DNA of 53,579 nt from Streptosporangiaceae bacterium (GTDB taxonomy: Bacteria > Actinomycetota > Actinomycetes > Streptosporangiales > Streptosporangiaceae), in NCBI GenBank assembly GCA_025964695.1, contig JAOPYK010000283.1:1-53579 (forward strand), given 5' to 3'. The position numbers and the translations under genes were made by a program. The notes under the pieces were generated by a model, which made no database searches, was not told the DNA's origin, and saw only the letters and a program-made list of their open reading frames with translations. Of the stretch, positions 40,377 through 49,833 are shown piece after piece. Every line of letters starts with the position of its first letter. Positions within the stretch are counted from its first letter, which is position 1.

Positions 40377-42154
40377 CAGGCCTCCTTCGTCAACGTGGTA
40401 CCGGTGGCCCGCGAAACGGTGCTCTTCGCGCCGAGCCTGCGGGGGTCGAGCCCGGACATCGGATGACCCCGGCTGAAGAAGCTCATCCGCGACAGCCCGG
40501 TCACCATCGGCTTGGTGAACAGGAAGACCACGGCCACGTCGATGAGCGTCGTCAGGCCCAGGGTGAAGGCGAAGCCGCGCACCGTGCCGATGGACACGAT
40601 ATAGAGCACGAGCGCGGCGAGGAACGAGACCGCGTCCGCGACCAGGACCGTGCGCCTGGCCCGCTCCCACCCGCGTTCGACGGCGCTGCGCAGGCTGCGG
40701 CCCTCGCGCACCTCGTCACGCAGCCGCTCGAAGTACACCACGAAGGAGTCCGCCGTGATGCCGATGGCGACGATGAGACCCGCGATGCCCGCCAGCGAGA
40801 GCCGGAAGTTGATGAGCTTGCCGAGCAGGACCACGCTCAGGAAGGTGATCGCGGCCGCGATCACGAGGCTCGCGATGGCGACGAACCCCAGCCCCCGGTA
40901 GTACATCAGGCAGTAGAGCACGACCAGGCCCATGCCGATGGCGCCCGCGAGCAGGCCGGCGGTGAGCTGGTCCTTGCCGAGGGTGGGCGAGACCGACTCG
41001 ATGGCGCTCTGCTTGAACTCCAGCGGCAGCGCGCCGTAGTTCAGCACATTGGCCAGGTCGGTCGCGTACTGCTGGGTGAAGCTCTGCGGCGGTCCGTCGA
41101 TCTGGGCGTTGCCGCCGCCGATCGCCCCGCGGGTGATCTCGGGAGCCGAGACGACCTGGCCGTCAAGAACGATCGAGACCTGCCGCTGCGGCGACGAGGG
41201 GTCCTTCTGGTACGCCGCGTAGGCGTCCCTGGTGACGTTGTAGAACTGGTCGGCGCCCTGCTTCTTGAAGGTCAGGCTGACCGACCAGGCGACCTGGCCC
41301 TGCTGCACGTTCGGCGGCTGGGCCGTGGCGGAGGCGATCTGCTCGCCCTGGACCCGGACCGGGCCCAGGAGGTACTTGGCCTTACCGTCCTGGTCGCAGA
41401 CGGCCACCCACTGCCGCTTGTCGTCGCTGGCCCCGGCCAGCTTGGTGCCCTTCCTGGAACAGTCGGCCTTCTGGAACTGATCGAGGGCGGCCTTCTCCTC
41501 GGCCGACCCCGCCGGGGCGGGCGTGGCTGGGGCGGGGGTCGCGGGAGCGGGCGTCACGGTCGGTCCGGGTGCCGCCGAGCCCGTCGGGGTCGGCGTGGGC
41601 GCCGTCAGCGCCTGCGACAGGGCCCGGCCCTTGGGCGTCGTGGACGGTGCGGCCGACGCGCTCGTCTTCGCCGACGGGGTGCTGGACGGGGTCGTGGACG
41701 CGCCCGGCGACGGGGTGGAAGTGGCCTTGCCGCTCGGCGATGACGACGGCGCGGGCACGGCGACCGGTCCCGGCGCGGTCTCGGCGTAGACCTGCCGGAA
41801 CTGGAGCTTGGCGGTGGTGCCGATCAGCCCCACCACCCGCGACTGGCCCTGGCCGGGCACCTGGACGACGATGACGTTGTTGCCCTGCTTGGCGACCTCC
41901 GCCTCGGAGACGCCGAGCCCGTTCACCCGGTTTCGCATGATGGCGACAGCCTGGTTCATCTGGCTGCTGGGCGGGGTCTTGCCCTTCTCCGTCACCGCGG
42001 TGAGGGTGACGCTCGTGCCGCCCGCCAGGTCGAGGGCGAGTTTGGGCGTGGTCTGTCCCTGCCAGAACATCAGGCCAGCCAATGCGGCGATGGCGATGAA
42101 CAGGGCGGCGAGCGCCCGGCCTGGCTGGGAAACTTTGCTGCGCGGCGGAGCCAC
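40376..42154 (-). CDS. secD: Protein translocase subunit SecD
   Basis: 592 residues: membrane segment 1 (about 14-32), the external P1 region starting LALDLAGGTSVTL, a low-complexity Pro/Ser/Thr/Ala stretch of roughly 100 residues (about 127-225), the rest of the external domain with GGNAQIDGPP, and five membrane segments from about 405 including AIGITADSFVVYFERLRDE. GTG 42154 has GGAAGA about ten bases upstream. The low-complexity insert is in the outer domain and is a feature of actinobacterial SecD to varying length. Co-transcribed with yajC and secF. Confidence 0.96.
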   Translation of the reverse strand: MAPPRSKVSQPGRALAALFIAIAALAGLMFWQGQTTPKLALDLAGGTSVTLTAVTEKGKTPPSSQMNQAVAIMRNRVNGLGVSEAEVAKQGNNVIVVQVPGQGQSRVVGLIGTTAKLQFRQVYAETAPGPVAVPAPSSSPSGKATSTPSPGASTTPSSTPSAKTSASAAPSTTPKGRALSQALTAPTPTPTGSAAPGPTVTPAPATPAPATPAPAGSAEEKAALDQFQKADCSRKGTKLAGASDDKRQWVAVCDQDGKAKYLLGPVRVQGEQIASATAQPPNVQQGQVAWSVSLTFKKQGADQFYNVTRDAYAAYQKDPSSPQRQVSIVLDGQVVSAPEITRGAIGGGNAQIDGPPQSFTQQYATDLANVLNYGALPLEFKQSAIESVSPTLGKDQLTAGLLAGAIGMGLVVLYCLMYYRGLGFVAIASLVIAAAITFLSVVLLGKLINFRLSLAGIAGLIVAIGITADSFVVYFERLRDEVREGRSLRSAVERGWERARRTVLVADAVSFLAALVLYIVSIGTVRGFAFTLGLTTLIDVAVVFLFTKPMVTGLSRMSFFSRGHPMSGLDPRRLGAKSTVSRATGTTLTKEA

Positions 42155-42213
42155 TGGTCGTCAGTCTTCCCGTCTGAGGTGATGCCGGCTCGGCGTCAGG
42201 CCGAGGGCCGCAC

Positions 42214-42645
42214 CTATCCCTTGTCGGTGTTGTCGGTCTTGTCGTCGGACTTCACGATCGACGGCGGCGGCGGGGTCTTGGCCTCGACGTCGTCCGCCGG
42301 AGTCCCGTGCGCGTCATCCTCGGTGTCCTCGTGGGCGTCCTCGTCGGCGTCCTCGGTCTCCTCCGGAAGGACCCGCATGATCGCCTGCGCGACGAACTGC
42401 GCCTGGACGCCCGGGACGATCTCGAGTATCACTCCGTCGTCATTGACCTCGACGACCGTCGCGTACATGCCGCTGGTCGTGACGACCCGGGTGCCGGGGT
42501 CAAGGTTCTTCTGCATCTGCTGCTGCTGGCGCTGCCTGTTGCGCTGCGGCCGGATCAGAAAGAAATAGAAGGCACCGACGATGACGATCAGCGGCAGGAA
42601 GGTCACGAGGGGATTGCCCTTGGAACCAGCCGCGAGAATGAACAT
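42214..42645 (-). CDS. yajC: Preprotein translocase subunit YajC
   Basis: Small accessory protein of the SecDF complex: one membrane segment (about 11-31, LVTFLPLIVIVGAFYFFLI), the family RPQRNRQRQQQQM basic stretch, a beta domain (DPGTRVVTTSGMYATVVEVNDD) and an acidic Asp/Glu tail of about 45 residues. I use ATG 42645, with AGGG four bases upstream. GTG 42657 (behind GGAAAGG) or ATG 42672 are possible and change only a few residues before the membrane segment. First gene of yajC-secD-secF. Confidence 0.92.
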   Translation of the reverse strand: MFILAAGSKGNPLVTFLPLIVIVGAFYFFLIRPQRNRQRQQQQMQKNLDPGTRVVTTSGMYATVVEVNDDGVILEIVPGVQAQFVAQAIMRVLPEETEDADEDAHEDTEDDAHGTPADDVEAKTPPPPSIVKSDDKTDNTDKG

Positions 42646-42748
42646 ATGGCCCTGCACGGGGCACCTTTCCATTGTGTTATGTCCAGCTCTATGCCGGATT
42701 GTCGCCGCAGGACCAGCCGTACGGCGGAGTTAAGTGACCAAGCCCCGG

Positions 42749-42777
42749 AGTTTAGGGAGTAATCCAAACACCGGCAA
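42749..42777 (-). promoter_or_regulatory. Promoter of the yajC-secD-secF operon
   Basis: TTGCCG (42777-42772), a 17-base spacer and TAAACT (42754-42749) on the minus strand, within the 145-base gap after ruvB. The predicted start is near 42742, leaving a 5' leader of about 70-100 bases. Confidence 0.5.
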
Positions 42778-42817
42778 CGACGTGACGACTCAGCGCGCCG
42801 GGAAGTTCCCGCCGGGC

Positions 42818-43882
42818 TCAACCGGAGTCCTCGCCGGGGACCCCGAACAGCGTACCCGCCGACGGGAGCATCACCTGCGGCGGCGGCGTGAGCCCGAGAT
42901 GGTCCCAGGCCGCCGGAGTGGCGATCCGCCCGCGGGGCGTGCGGGCCAGCAGGCCCTGCCGGACGAGGAAGGGCTCGGCCACCACCTCCACGGTCTCGGG
43001 CTCCTCCCCCACCGAGACTGCGAGGGTGGACAGCCCCACCGGCCCGCCGCCGAACTTGCGCAGCAGCGCGCCGAGCACCGCCCGGTCGAGCCGGTCCAGG
43101 CCCCGGTCGTCGACCTCGTAGAGGGCGAGCGCGGCCCTGGCCAAGCCCTGGGTGACGATCCCGTCGGCCCGGACCTCGGCGTAGTCACGGACCCGGCGGA
43201 GGAGCCGGTTGGCGATCCGCGGAGTGCCCCTGGACCTGCGCGCGACCTCGACGGCGCCCTCGTCCTGGATCACCACGCCCAGCAGGCCGGCCGACCTGCG
43301 GACGATGATCTCGAGCTCGGCGGGTTCGTAGAAGTCCATGTGCGCGGTGAAGCCGAAGCGGTCGCGCAGCGGGCCGGGCAGCATGCCCGCGCGGGTCGTC
43401 GCGCCCACCATGGTGAAGGGCGCGATGTCCAGCGGGATCGCGGTGGCCCCCGGGCCCTTGCCGACGACCACGTCGACCCGGAAGTCCTCCATCGCGACGT
43501 AGAGCATCTCCTCGGCGGGGCGCGCCATCCGGTGGATCTCGTCGATGAACAGCACCTCGCCCTCGGACAGGGTGGAGAGCACCGCGGCGAGGTCACCGGC
43601 CCGCTCGATGGCCGGACCGGAGGTGATCCGCAGCGGCTGGCCCAGCTCCGCCGCGATGATCATCGCCATGGTGGTCTTGCCGAGCCCGGGGCCACCGGCC
43701 AGCAGCACATGGTCGGGAGGCCGGTTGCGCCGCAGGGCGCTCTGCAGCACCAGCGCCAGCTGCTCGCGGACCCGCTCCTGGCCGATGAAGTCCTCCAGCC
43801 GCTTGGGACGCAGCGCGGCGTCGATGGCCTGGTCCTCCACGTCCGGCAGCGGCGAGACCAGCCGCTCTTCGGGGGAGCTCAC
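42818..43882 (-). CDS. ruvB: Holliday-junction branch-migration helicase RuvB
   Basis: Hexameric AAA+ motor that drives branch migration with RuvA. 354 residues: Walker A GGPGLGKT (63-70), Walker B LFIDEIHR (111-118), sensor 1 GATTRAG, the arginine-finger region GPLRDRFG, and a C-terminal winged helix that binds DNA. GTG 43882 has GGAGG four bases upstream. Last gene of ruvC-ruvA-ruvB, 61 bases behind ruvA. Confidence 0.97.
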   Translation of the reverse strand: MSSPEERLVSPLPDVEDQAIDAALRPKRLEDFIGQERVREQLALVLQSALRRNRPPDHVLLAGGPGLGKTTMAMIIAAELGQPLRITSGPAIERAGDLAAVLSTLSEGEVLFIDEIHRMARPAEEMLYVAMEDFRVDVVVGKGPGATAIPLDIAPFTMVGATTRAGMLPGPLRDRFGFTAHMDFYEPAELEIIVRRSAGLLGVVIQDEGAVEVARRSRGTPRIANRLLRRVRDYAEVRADGIVTQGLARAALALYEVDDRGLDRLDRAVLGALLRKFGGGPVGLSTLAVSVGEEPETVEVVAEPFLVRQGLLARTPRGRIATPAAWDHLGLTPPPQVMLPSAGTLFGVPGEDSG

Positions 43883-43943
43883 GCCGCCTCCGCTCCGTGA
43901 TCCCGTGGCCGGCCACCGGAGCGCCACGGGCGCTGGGCCCGGG

Positions 43944-44558
43944 TCACGAAGGGCTCAGTTTCTTGAGCGCGGCCCGGAGCAGGGTGGCGATCGGCGGCAC
44001 TTCCGGGCCGCCCTGCCCGGCGAGGTCGGCGGCGACGGCCTCCACGGCCGCGTCGGCGTCCCTGGCGGTCCAGCCGAGGTTGATCAGCCCGGCGTGCACC
44101 TGGTTCCGCCAGGCGGGGGCGCGGGTGGGCGCGGGCACGCCAGGGCCGTCCCCGATCGGGCCGCCGAGCCGGTCCTTGAGCTCCAGCACGAGCCGCTGAG
44201 CGCCCTTGCGGCCGATCCCGGAGACCTTCATCAGCGCGGTCAGGTCCTCGACGGCCACGGCCCGGCGAAGCCCGTTGGGAGTGTGCGTCGCCAGCACGGC
44301 CAGCGCCAGCCGGGGACCTATGCCGCTGGCGGTCTGCAGCAGTTCGAAGACCGCCCGCTCGTCCTCGTCGGCGAAGCCGTAAAGGGTCAGCGAGTCCTCC
44401 CGTACGATCAGCGAGGTCGGCACGTGCGCCGGGTCCCCCACCCGCAGCGTGGCGAGAGTGGCCGGGGTGCATTGCACCGACAGGCCCACGCCGCCCACAT
44501 CGAGCACGGCCCCGTCGACTCCGGCCGAGGTGACCTTACCGCTCACGAACGCGATCAC
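43944..44558 (-). CDS. ruvA: Holliday-junction DNA-binding subunit RuvA
   Basis: Tetramer that holds the four-way junction for RuvB. 204 residues: an N-terminal OB domain (1-62), two helix-hairpin-helix units ([16 protein letters not shown] and [19 protein letters not shown]), a flexible linker and a C-terminal RuvB-contact domain (about 155-200). GTG 44558 overlaps the ruvC stop (GTGA), so it is coupled to ruvC and shares its promoter. Confidence 0.96.
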   Translation of the reverse strand: MIAFVSGKVTSAGVDGAVLDVGGVGLSVQCTPATLATLRVGDPAHVPTSLIVREDSLTLYGFADEDERAVFELLQTASGIGPRLALAVLATHTPNGLRRAVAVEDLTALMKVSGIGRKGAQRLVLELKDRLGGPIGDGPGVPAPTRAPAWRNQVHAGLINLGWTARDADAAVEAVAADLAGQGGPEVPPIATLLRAALKKLSPS

Positions 44559-45130
44559 TGTTCCGTTCCTCCTCGCGGCACCGGTGGCATGCCGAGTCCC
44601 CGGCCGTCCGGGGGCACGCGCTGCGCCGCGCGGCTCGCCGCGGCCAGCTTCGCCTGGGCGCCACCGCGCCAGACATGGCAGATGGCCAGTGCCAGCGCGT
44701 CCGCGGCGTCGGCCGGCCGGGGCGCGGCGCTGAGCCGCAGCAGCCGGGTCACCATCATCGTCACCTGGGCCTTGTCGGCGCGCCCGTTTCCGGTGACCGC
44801 GGCCTTGGCCTCGCTCGGTGTGTGCAGCGCGACGGGCAGTCCCCGGCGGGCCGCGCAGACGATCGCGACCGCGCCGGCCTGTGCGGTGCCCATCACGGTG
44901 CGGACGTTGTGCTGGGCGAACACCCGCTCGACGGCCACCGCGTCAGGGCGCACGGCGTCCAGGATCTCCTCCAGGCCACGCTCCAGCTCGACCAGCCGGA
45001 CACCGATGTCGTCGTCCGGGCTGGTCCTGATCACGCCGACCCGGACCAGGGTCAGCGGCTTGCCGGGCGATCCGTCGACCACGCCGACGCCACACCTGGT
45101 GAGCCCGGGGTCCACGCCCAGCACCCGCAC
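44555..45130 (-). CDS. ruvC: Holliday-junction resolvase RuvC
   Basis: Metal-dependent endonuclease that cuts Holliday junctions symmetrically. It has 191 residues. Acidic catalytic residues are Asp7 (VDPG), Glu68 (VERVF) and Asp141/Asp144 ([10 protein letters not shown]). The family block [15 protein letters not shown] is present. GTG 45130 has GAAGGAG six bases upstream, and a LexA-type site overlaps that region. First gene of the ruvCAB run. Confidence 0.97.
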   Translation of the reverse strand: MRVLGVDPGLTRCGVGVVDGSPGKPLTLVRVGVIRTSPDDDIGVRLVELERGLEEILDAVRPDAVAVERVFAQHNVRTVMGTAQAGAVAIVCAARRGLPVALHTPSEAKAAVTGNGRADKAQVTMMVTRLLRLSAAPRPADAADALALAICHVWRGGAQAKLAAASRAAQRVPPDGRGLGMPPVPRGGTEQ

Positions 45131-45142
45131 GGCCCACTCCTT

Positions 45143-45156
45143 CGATCATTTGTTCG
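45143..45156 (-). promoter_or_regulatory. Candidate LexA (SOS) box upstream of ruvC
   Basis: On the minus strand CGAACAAATGATCG matches the actinobacterial SOS box CGAAC-N4-GTTCG with one mismatch. It lies 12 bases upstream of the ruvC start, where bound LexA would block transcription. ruvCAB belongs to the known SOS regulon in mycobacteria, which fits. Confidence 0.65.
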
Positions 45157-45267
45157 GTCTGCAGGCTATCCACCGCCACCGGCGGGGTCTCGTACCGCCC
45201 CGGGCGTGTCGCGCCGCGGTGGCGCGGCGACCGCCGGGCGGGCGCGGAAGTGGCGGAAGGGCCGTGG

Positions 45268-46017
45268 CTAGTCCAGGGCGGCCAGGACCTCGTCGCTGAC
45301 GTCGAAGTTGGCGTAGACGTCCTGGACGTCGTCGGAGTCCTCCAGCGCCTCGAGCAAGCGGAAGACCTTCTTGGCGCTCTCCTCGTCCAGCGGCACGGTG
45401 ACGCTGGGCAGCCAGTTGGAGTCCGCGGAGTCGTAGTCGATGCCGGCCGCCTGCAGCGCGGTGCGGACCGCCAGCATGTCCCCGGCCTCGCTGACGACCT
45501 CGAAGGCCTCACCGAGGTCGTTGACCTCCTCGGCGCCGGCGTCCAGGACGGCAATCATGACGTCGTCCTCGGAGGTGCCCGCCTTGGGGACGATCACGAC
45601 GCCCTTGCGCGTGAACAGGTAGGACACCGAGCCCGGGTCGGCCATGTTGCCGCCGTTGCGCGTCATGGCGGTGCGGACCTCGGAGGCGGCGCGGTTGCGG
45701 TTGTCGGTGAGGCACTCGACGAGCACGGCGACCCCACCCGGGCCGTAGCCCTCGTAGGTGATGTTCTGCCAGTCGGCGCCGCCTGCCTCTTCCCCGCCGC
45801 CGCGCTTGCGGGCCCGCTCGATGTTGTCCATCGGCACGGAGTTCTTCTTCGCCTTCTGGATCGCGTCGAACAGCGTCGGGTTGCCGTCCGGGTCACCGCC
45901 GCCGGTGCGGGCGGCCACCTCGATGTTCTTGATCAGCTTGGCGAAGAGCTTGCCGCGCTTGGCATCGACGGCGGCCTTCTTGTGCTTGGTCGTCGCCCAT
46001 TTGGAATGGCCGGACAT
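45268..46017 (-). CDS. YebC/PmpR-family protein
   Basis: 249 residues with the family opening [25 protein letters not shown], the [21 protein letters not shown] block and the acidic C-terminal domain. Older work calls the family transcription regulators; more recent work ties members to easing ribosome stalling at proline runs. ATG 46017 has AGGAGG eight bases upstream. It lies between pdxT and ruvC, the usual place. The 137 bases after its stop hold GC-rich stems but no clear single terminator. Confidence 0.95.
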   Translation of the reverse strand: MSGHSKWATTKHKKAAVDAKRGKLFAKLIKNIEVAARTGGGDPDGNPTLFDAIQKAKKNSVPMDNIERARKRGGGEEAGGADWQNITYEGYGPGGVAVLVECLTDNRNRAASEVRTAMTRNGGNMADPGSVSYLFTRKGVVIVPKAGTSEDDVMIAVLDAGAEEVNDLGEAFEVVSEAGDMLAVRTALQAAGIDYDSADSNWLPSVTVPLDEESAKKVFRLLEALEDSDDVQDVYANFDVSDEVLAALD

Positions 46018-46047
46018 CTGTTCATCCTCCTGCTCCGTGGCCCGACC

Positions 46048-46647
46048 TCACACCGAGTCGCCCACCAGATCGACAAAGTAGCGATGCACGCGGAAGTCAC
46101 CCGTCAGTTCGGGGTGGAAGGCCGTCGCCATCAGGCGGCCCTGACGGACCGCGACGATCCTACCGGCGGCCTCGCCCGACTCGACGCGGCCGAGCACCTC
46201 GACCTCGTCGCCGATCGCCTCCACCCAGGGCGCGCGAATGAAGACGGCGTGGTAGGGCGCCCCGAGCAGGTCCACCTCGCTCTCGAAGGAATCCACCTGC
46301 CGGCCGAAGGCGTTACGCCGGACGAGCATGTCCAGGCCGCCGATGGTCTCCTGTCCCGCGACGCCGTCCCGTACCCGGTCGGCGAGCATGATCATACCGG
46401 CGCAGGAGCCGTACGCGGGCATGCCCGCCTCGATCCGCTTGCGCATCGGGTCGAGCAGTTCGAAGGTGCGTGCCAGCTTCCACATCGTCGTCGACTCACC
46501 GCCGGGGATCACCAGTGCCTGCACGCGTTCGAGCTCCTCGGGGCGCCGGACCGCCAGCGTGGCGGCACCACACGCCTCCAGGGCGTGGAGATGCTCGCGT
46601 ACGTCCCCTTGCAGGGCGAGGACACCGATCATGGGCACAGTGGACAC
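46048..46647 (-). CDS. pdxT: Pyridoxal 5'-phosphate synthase glutaminase subunit
   Basis: Releases ammonia from glutamine for PdxS. 199 residues of class I glutaminase fold: GGES (49-52), the nucleophile Cys82 in GSCAGMI and the His/Glu pair in FHPEL near 180. It starts at GTG 46647 with AAGGG about 11 bases upstream. In most relatives it lies directly beside pdxS; here two other genes separate them, which is unusual. Confidence 0.95.
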   Translation of the reverse strand: MSTVPMIGVLALQGDVREHLHALEACGAATLAVRRPEELERVQALVIPGGESTTMWKLARTFELLDPMRKRIEAGMPAYGSCAGMIMLADRVRDGVAGQETIGGLDMLVRRNAFGRQVDSFESEVDLLGAPYHAVFIRAPWVEAIGDEVEVLGRVESGEAAGRIVAVRQGRLMATAFHPELTGDFRVHRYFVDLVGDSV

Positions 46648-46697
46648 GGCAAGACCAACCCTTGTAGCCGGGGGACGCTATCAGCCTAGATGTTGTC

Positions 46698-47993
46698 TCA
46701 ACGCTCCAGGAACGCCGCGATCTTCCCGTACGGCTGCACAGCCCTGCCCCGCACCCCGGAATAAGCCCACGGCCGGAGGCCGGCCGGGCGGTTCCGCAGC
46801 CGGGCAATGGCCAGGACCGCGGCGGCCACCAGCAGAAGATTGCGGGTGAAGAGCACCATGACACCGATCACGTGCGCCTTCTCGATGCTCTTCCACAGCA
46901 GCGGGAACTCGGCGTGGGAGAGCAGGGCGGCCACCAGGATCAGCACTATGGCGGGACGCTGCCGCGAGGCGGCATGGGTAAGGCAGACCGCGCCGACGCC
47001 GAGCAGCCAGATGAGGTACTGCGGCGACAGGACCCGGCTGGTGACGATCGCCGCGAGCGTGACCGCCAGCGCGACGTCACAAGCGAAGACCGGATCCCAA
47101 TCCTCCGCCTGACGGCGCCAGACGATGACGGCGATGATCGCGAGCGCGATGATCGTGAGCACCAGGCACACCGTCGCAGTCGTTGGCACCCCGGCGCCGA
47201 GCAGTTCCGTCGATCCGTACCGGTGCCGCGTGATCACTCCTCTCCAGCCGAACATCCGTGCGACGTGGAACGGCGTGGCCGCCACTGACTCCATCTGCAG
47301 GCCCCGATCCTGCTGGCCGGTAAGGAAGCTCAGCTCCCCGCGCCCCAGCGCGGCGGCGGCCAGCAGGCAGGCCCCGGCCGCCGCCGCGAACGCCGTCACG
47401 GCGCGTCCCCCCCTGCGGTCGCGCGGCAGGCCCAGCAGGAAGAACACCGGCCAGACCTTGAGCATCGCGCCCACCGCGGTCAACACCCCGAATCTGCGCA
47501 TCCTGGGCAGGGCGAGCAGGGCCGCCACCGTCGCCAGTGTGACCACGATGTCATAGCGGGCGTAGCAGAACGGCCCCAGCAGAAACGTTCCGGCCACCCA
47601 GACCCAGGCGCCGGTCAGCGGCCTCCTGCCGCGCAGCAGCAACAGCAGGATCAGCGCGTCCACCAGCACCATCAGGGCGACGAACGTCGTCAGATAGTCC
47701 CCGCCGGACAGCCGGGGCAGCAGCATGACCACCGCCGCCAGCGGCGGATACTGCCACTGGGGGTCGTGGGTGGGAAAGGAACCAGCCGCGATCATCCGGC
47801 CCCAGTGCTGGTAGAGCTTGACGTCCCCGACGGACACTCTCAGCAGGTAGGACGACCCTGGGAACAGGTGTATCGACATGAGTTTCAGCAGTACGGCCGC
47901 GTACAGGCCGCGTGTGACCGCCCAGACTCCCCAGAGCGCGATGATCCCCCGCCGGCGGGAAAGGTGTGAGCCATCGTCCGTCCGCGCGATCAT
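46698..47993 (-). CDS. GT87-type membrane mannosyltransferase-like protein
   Basis: 431 residues with about ten membrane segments. The first outer loop has GDVKLYQHWGR, where Asp57 is near the position of the catalytic Asp of GT87 enzymes such as mycobacterial PimE, followed by the WQYPPLAA segment typical of the DUF2029/GT87 group. Such enzymes use polyprenyl-phosphate mannose on the outer face of the membrane. The acceptor is unknown. Nearby pimA and patA make a lipomannan or PIM role attractive, but this is inference. It lies between pdxT and the DUF6928 gene and is the one gene here that clearly interrupts a usual order. Confidence 0.78.
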   Translation of the reverse strand: MIARTDDGSHLSRRRGIIALWGVWAVTRGLYAAVLLKLMSIHLFPGSSYLLRVSVGDVKLYQHWGRMIAAGSFPTHDPQWQYPPLAAVVMLLPRLSGGDYLTTFVALMVLVDALILLLLLRGRRPLTGAWVWVAGTFLLGPFCYARYDIVVTLATVAALLALPRMRRFGVLTAVGAMLKVWPVFFLLGLPRDRRGGRAVTAFAAAAGACLLAAAALGRGELSFLTGQQDRGLQMESVAATPFHVARMFGWRGVITRHRYGSTELLGAGVPTTATVCLVLTIIALAIIAVIVWRRQAEDWDPVFACDVALAVTLAAIVTSRVLSPQYLIWLLGVGAVCLTHAASRQRPAIVLILVAALLSHAEFPLLWKSIEKAHVIGVMVLFTRNLLLVAAAVLAIARLRNRPAGLRPWAYSGVRGRAVQPYGKIAAFLER

Positions 47994-48061
47994 GCGTCGG
48001 AGATTACGTTGTCGCAGGTTATGCGAGCGTTAAGCGAATGACTGGGGAGTTCCCGGAAGGG

Positions 48062-48676
48062 TCAGCAGAGCTTGAAACGGCGCAACGGCAGCTCGAGCGG
48101 GAGGAAACCGTCGTCGCCCCGCTCGGCGAGGCCACGCCCGAACATGTGCGCCCGGACCAGCGACAGGCCGAACTCCTCCTGGTCGAATGGGAGCGGAACG
48201 TCGCCCGCGGCGCCATCGATCTCGGCCCAGTAGGGCTGCTCGGCCGCGAGCCGCTCCCCCTGGTCGACGACCACGCCGTCCTCGGCGGTGACGAAGACGT
48301 CCCGCAGCATCCGCCCGCCGTCGTACCAGCGGAACCAGCAGCCGGAGATCACGCTGTGCAGCACGAGCACCCCGCATCGGGCGCCCGGCAGCACCCGGGC
48401 CACCGTGTCGGCCACCCGGCGGGCGTCGTCGTCCAGGCAGAAGAGCCGGCGGTCGCACACGATCAGCGCGTCGCGGTAGGACCCGACGAAGAGCTCGTCC
48501 TCGTAGGGCCACAGGGCGAAGTCGAGCACCGTGTCACCGGTCTCGACCACCGTGGCCGCCGGATACAGCCCCCGGGCCAGCTCGGACGCCGCTCGCGGAT
48601 CCGAGCTCAGCCCGGGCCCGAAGGCCTGTCCCGGTTCACCAAGGCTCGCGCAGGCAAGCGCGACCGACCAACCCAT
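48062..48676 (-). CDS. DUF6928-like protein of unknown function
   Basis: 204 residues from ATG 48676, which has AGAGGGG about six bases upstream; the open frame upstream to 48778 is not needed. Features: MGWSVALACASLG start, SYRDALIVCDRRLF centre, LHSVISGCWFRWYDGGRMLRDVFV and the closing acidic/aromatic part with EQPYWAE. This matches my memory of DUF6928 proteins, soluble and uncharacterised. No membrane segment or catalytic motif is clear. It lies 117 bases downstream of pdxS and may be co-transcribed with it. Confidence 0.65.
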   Translation of the reverse strand: MGWSVALACASLGEPGQAFGPGLSSDPRAASELARGLYPAATVVETGDTVLDFALWPYEDELFVGSYRDALIVCDRRLFCLDDDARRVADTVARVLPGARCGVLVLHSVISGCWFRWYDGGRMLRDVFVTAEDGVVVDQGERLAAEQPYWAEIDGAAGDVPLPFDQEEFGLSLVRAHMFGRGLAERGDDGFLPLELPLRRFKLC

Positions 48677-48793
48677 GCTCGTCCCCTCTCGCGACTGCCC
48701 GCCCAGGGTGCGTGAACGCCCCGACAGCCGCGCGGACCAGCGTAACCCGCACACCGGTTCATGAGGAGAGGAGGGCAAGGATTAACCCTCGCT

Positions 48794-49714
48794 TTACCAG
48801 CCGCGCGTGGCGTAGCGCTCGGACGGCGGCAGCAGCTCGACGTTGAGGCCGACCATGGCCTCGCCGAGACCGCGCGACACCTTGGCGATGACCTCGGGGT
48901 CGTCGTAGAAGGTCGTGGCCTTGACGATGGCCTCGGCGCGCTGGGCCGGGTTGCCGGACTTGAAGATCCCGGACCCGACGAAGACGCCCTCGGCGCCGAG
49001 CTGCATCATCATGGCGGCGTCGGCCGGGGTGGCCAGGCCGCCCGCGGTGAACAGCACAACCGGGAGCCGGCCCGCCTCGGCGACCTCCTTGACGACGTCG
49101 TAGGGGGCGCGCAGCTCCTTGGCGGCGACGAAGAGCTCCGCCTCGTCCAGGGTGGTGAGCCGTTTGATGTCGGCGCGGATCTGGCGCATGTGGCGGGTGG
49201 CCTCGACGACGTTGCCGGTGCCGGCCTCGCCCTTGGAGCGGATCATGGCCGCGCCCTCGGCGATGCGGCGCAGCGCCTCGCCCAGGTTGGTGGCGCCGCA
49301 GACGAACGGCACGGTGAACGGCCACTTATCGATGTGGTGGGCCTCGTCGGCCGGCGTCAGCACCTCGGACTCGTCGATGTAGTCGACGCCGAGTGCCTGC
49401 AGCACCTGGGCCTCGACGAAGTGGCCGATGCGGGCCTTGGCCATCACCGGGATGGAGACCGCCTCGATGATGCCGTCGATCATGTCCGGGTCGCTCATTC
49501 GGGAGACACCGCCCTGGGCCCGGATGTCGGCGGGGACGCGCTCGAGGGCCATGACGGCGACGGCGCCGGCGTCCTCAGCGATCTTCGCCTGCTCGGGCGT
49601 CACGACGTCCATGATCACGCCGCCCTTGAGCATCTCCGCCATACCCCGCTTCACACGGGCGGTGCCCGTGGCGGGGGTGGCGTTCTCGGCGCGGGCGGGA
49701 CTGGGAGAGGACAC
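48794..49714 (-). CDS. pdxS: Pyridoxal 5'-phosphate synthase lyase subunit
   Basis: Makes PLP from ribose 5-phosphate, glyceraldehyde 3-phosphate and ammonia from PdxT; forms a dodecamer. 306 residues of TIM-barrel fold with Asp36 (VIMDVV), Lys93 ([10 protein letters not shown]) and Lys161 ([11 protein letters not shown]), the two lysines that hold the intermediates. GTG 49714 has GAGG eight bases upstream. Two genes separate it from pdxT. Confidence 0.97.
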   Translation of the reverse strand: MSSPSPARAENATPATGTARVKRGMAEMLKGGVIMDVVTPEQAKIAEDAGAVAVMALERVPADIRAQGGVSRMSDPDMIDGIIEAVSIPVMAKARIGHFVEAQVLQALGVDYIDESEVLTPADEAHHIDKWPFTVPFVCGATNLGEALRRIAEGAAMIRSKGEAGTGNVVEATRHMRQIRADIKRLTTLDEAELFVAAKELRAPYDVVKEVAEAGRLPVVLFTAGGLATPADAAMMMQLGAEGVFVGSGIFKSGNPAQRAEAIVKATTFYDDPEVIAKVSRGLGEAMVGLNVELLPPSERYATRGW

Positions 49715-49833
49715 GGGGTTTACCTCACGTGAGCGGACGAATCTGTCCTTCCCATGATATTGCCTGGTTCCGCCACCCTCTGACTCTGCAGGGTGTCAAG
49801 GCCGGAGCCCGAAACCTGCCACTGTGTACAACG

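Noticed and set aside
49715-49833. PdxR-controlled promoter upstream of pdxS
   Set aside because: A TTGACA is present on the minus strand but no -10 box is at the right distance, and no regulator gene or repeat site is nearby.
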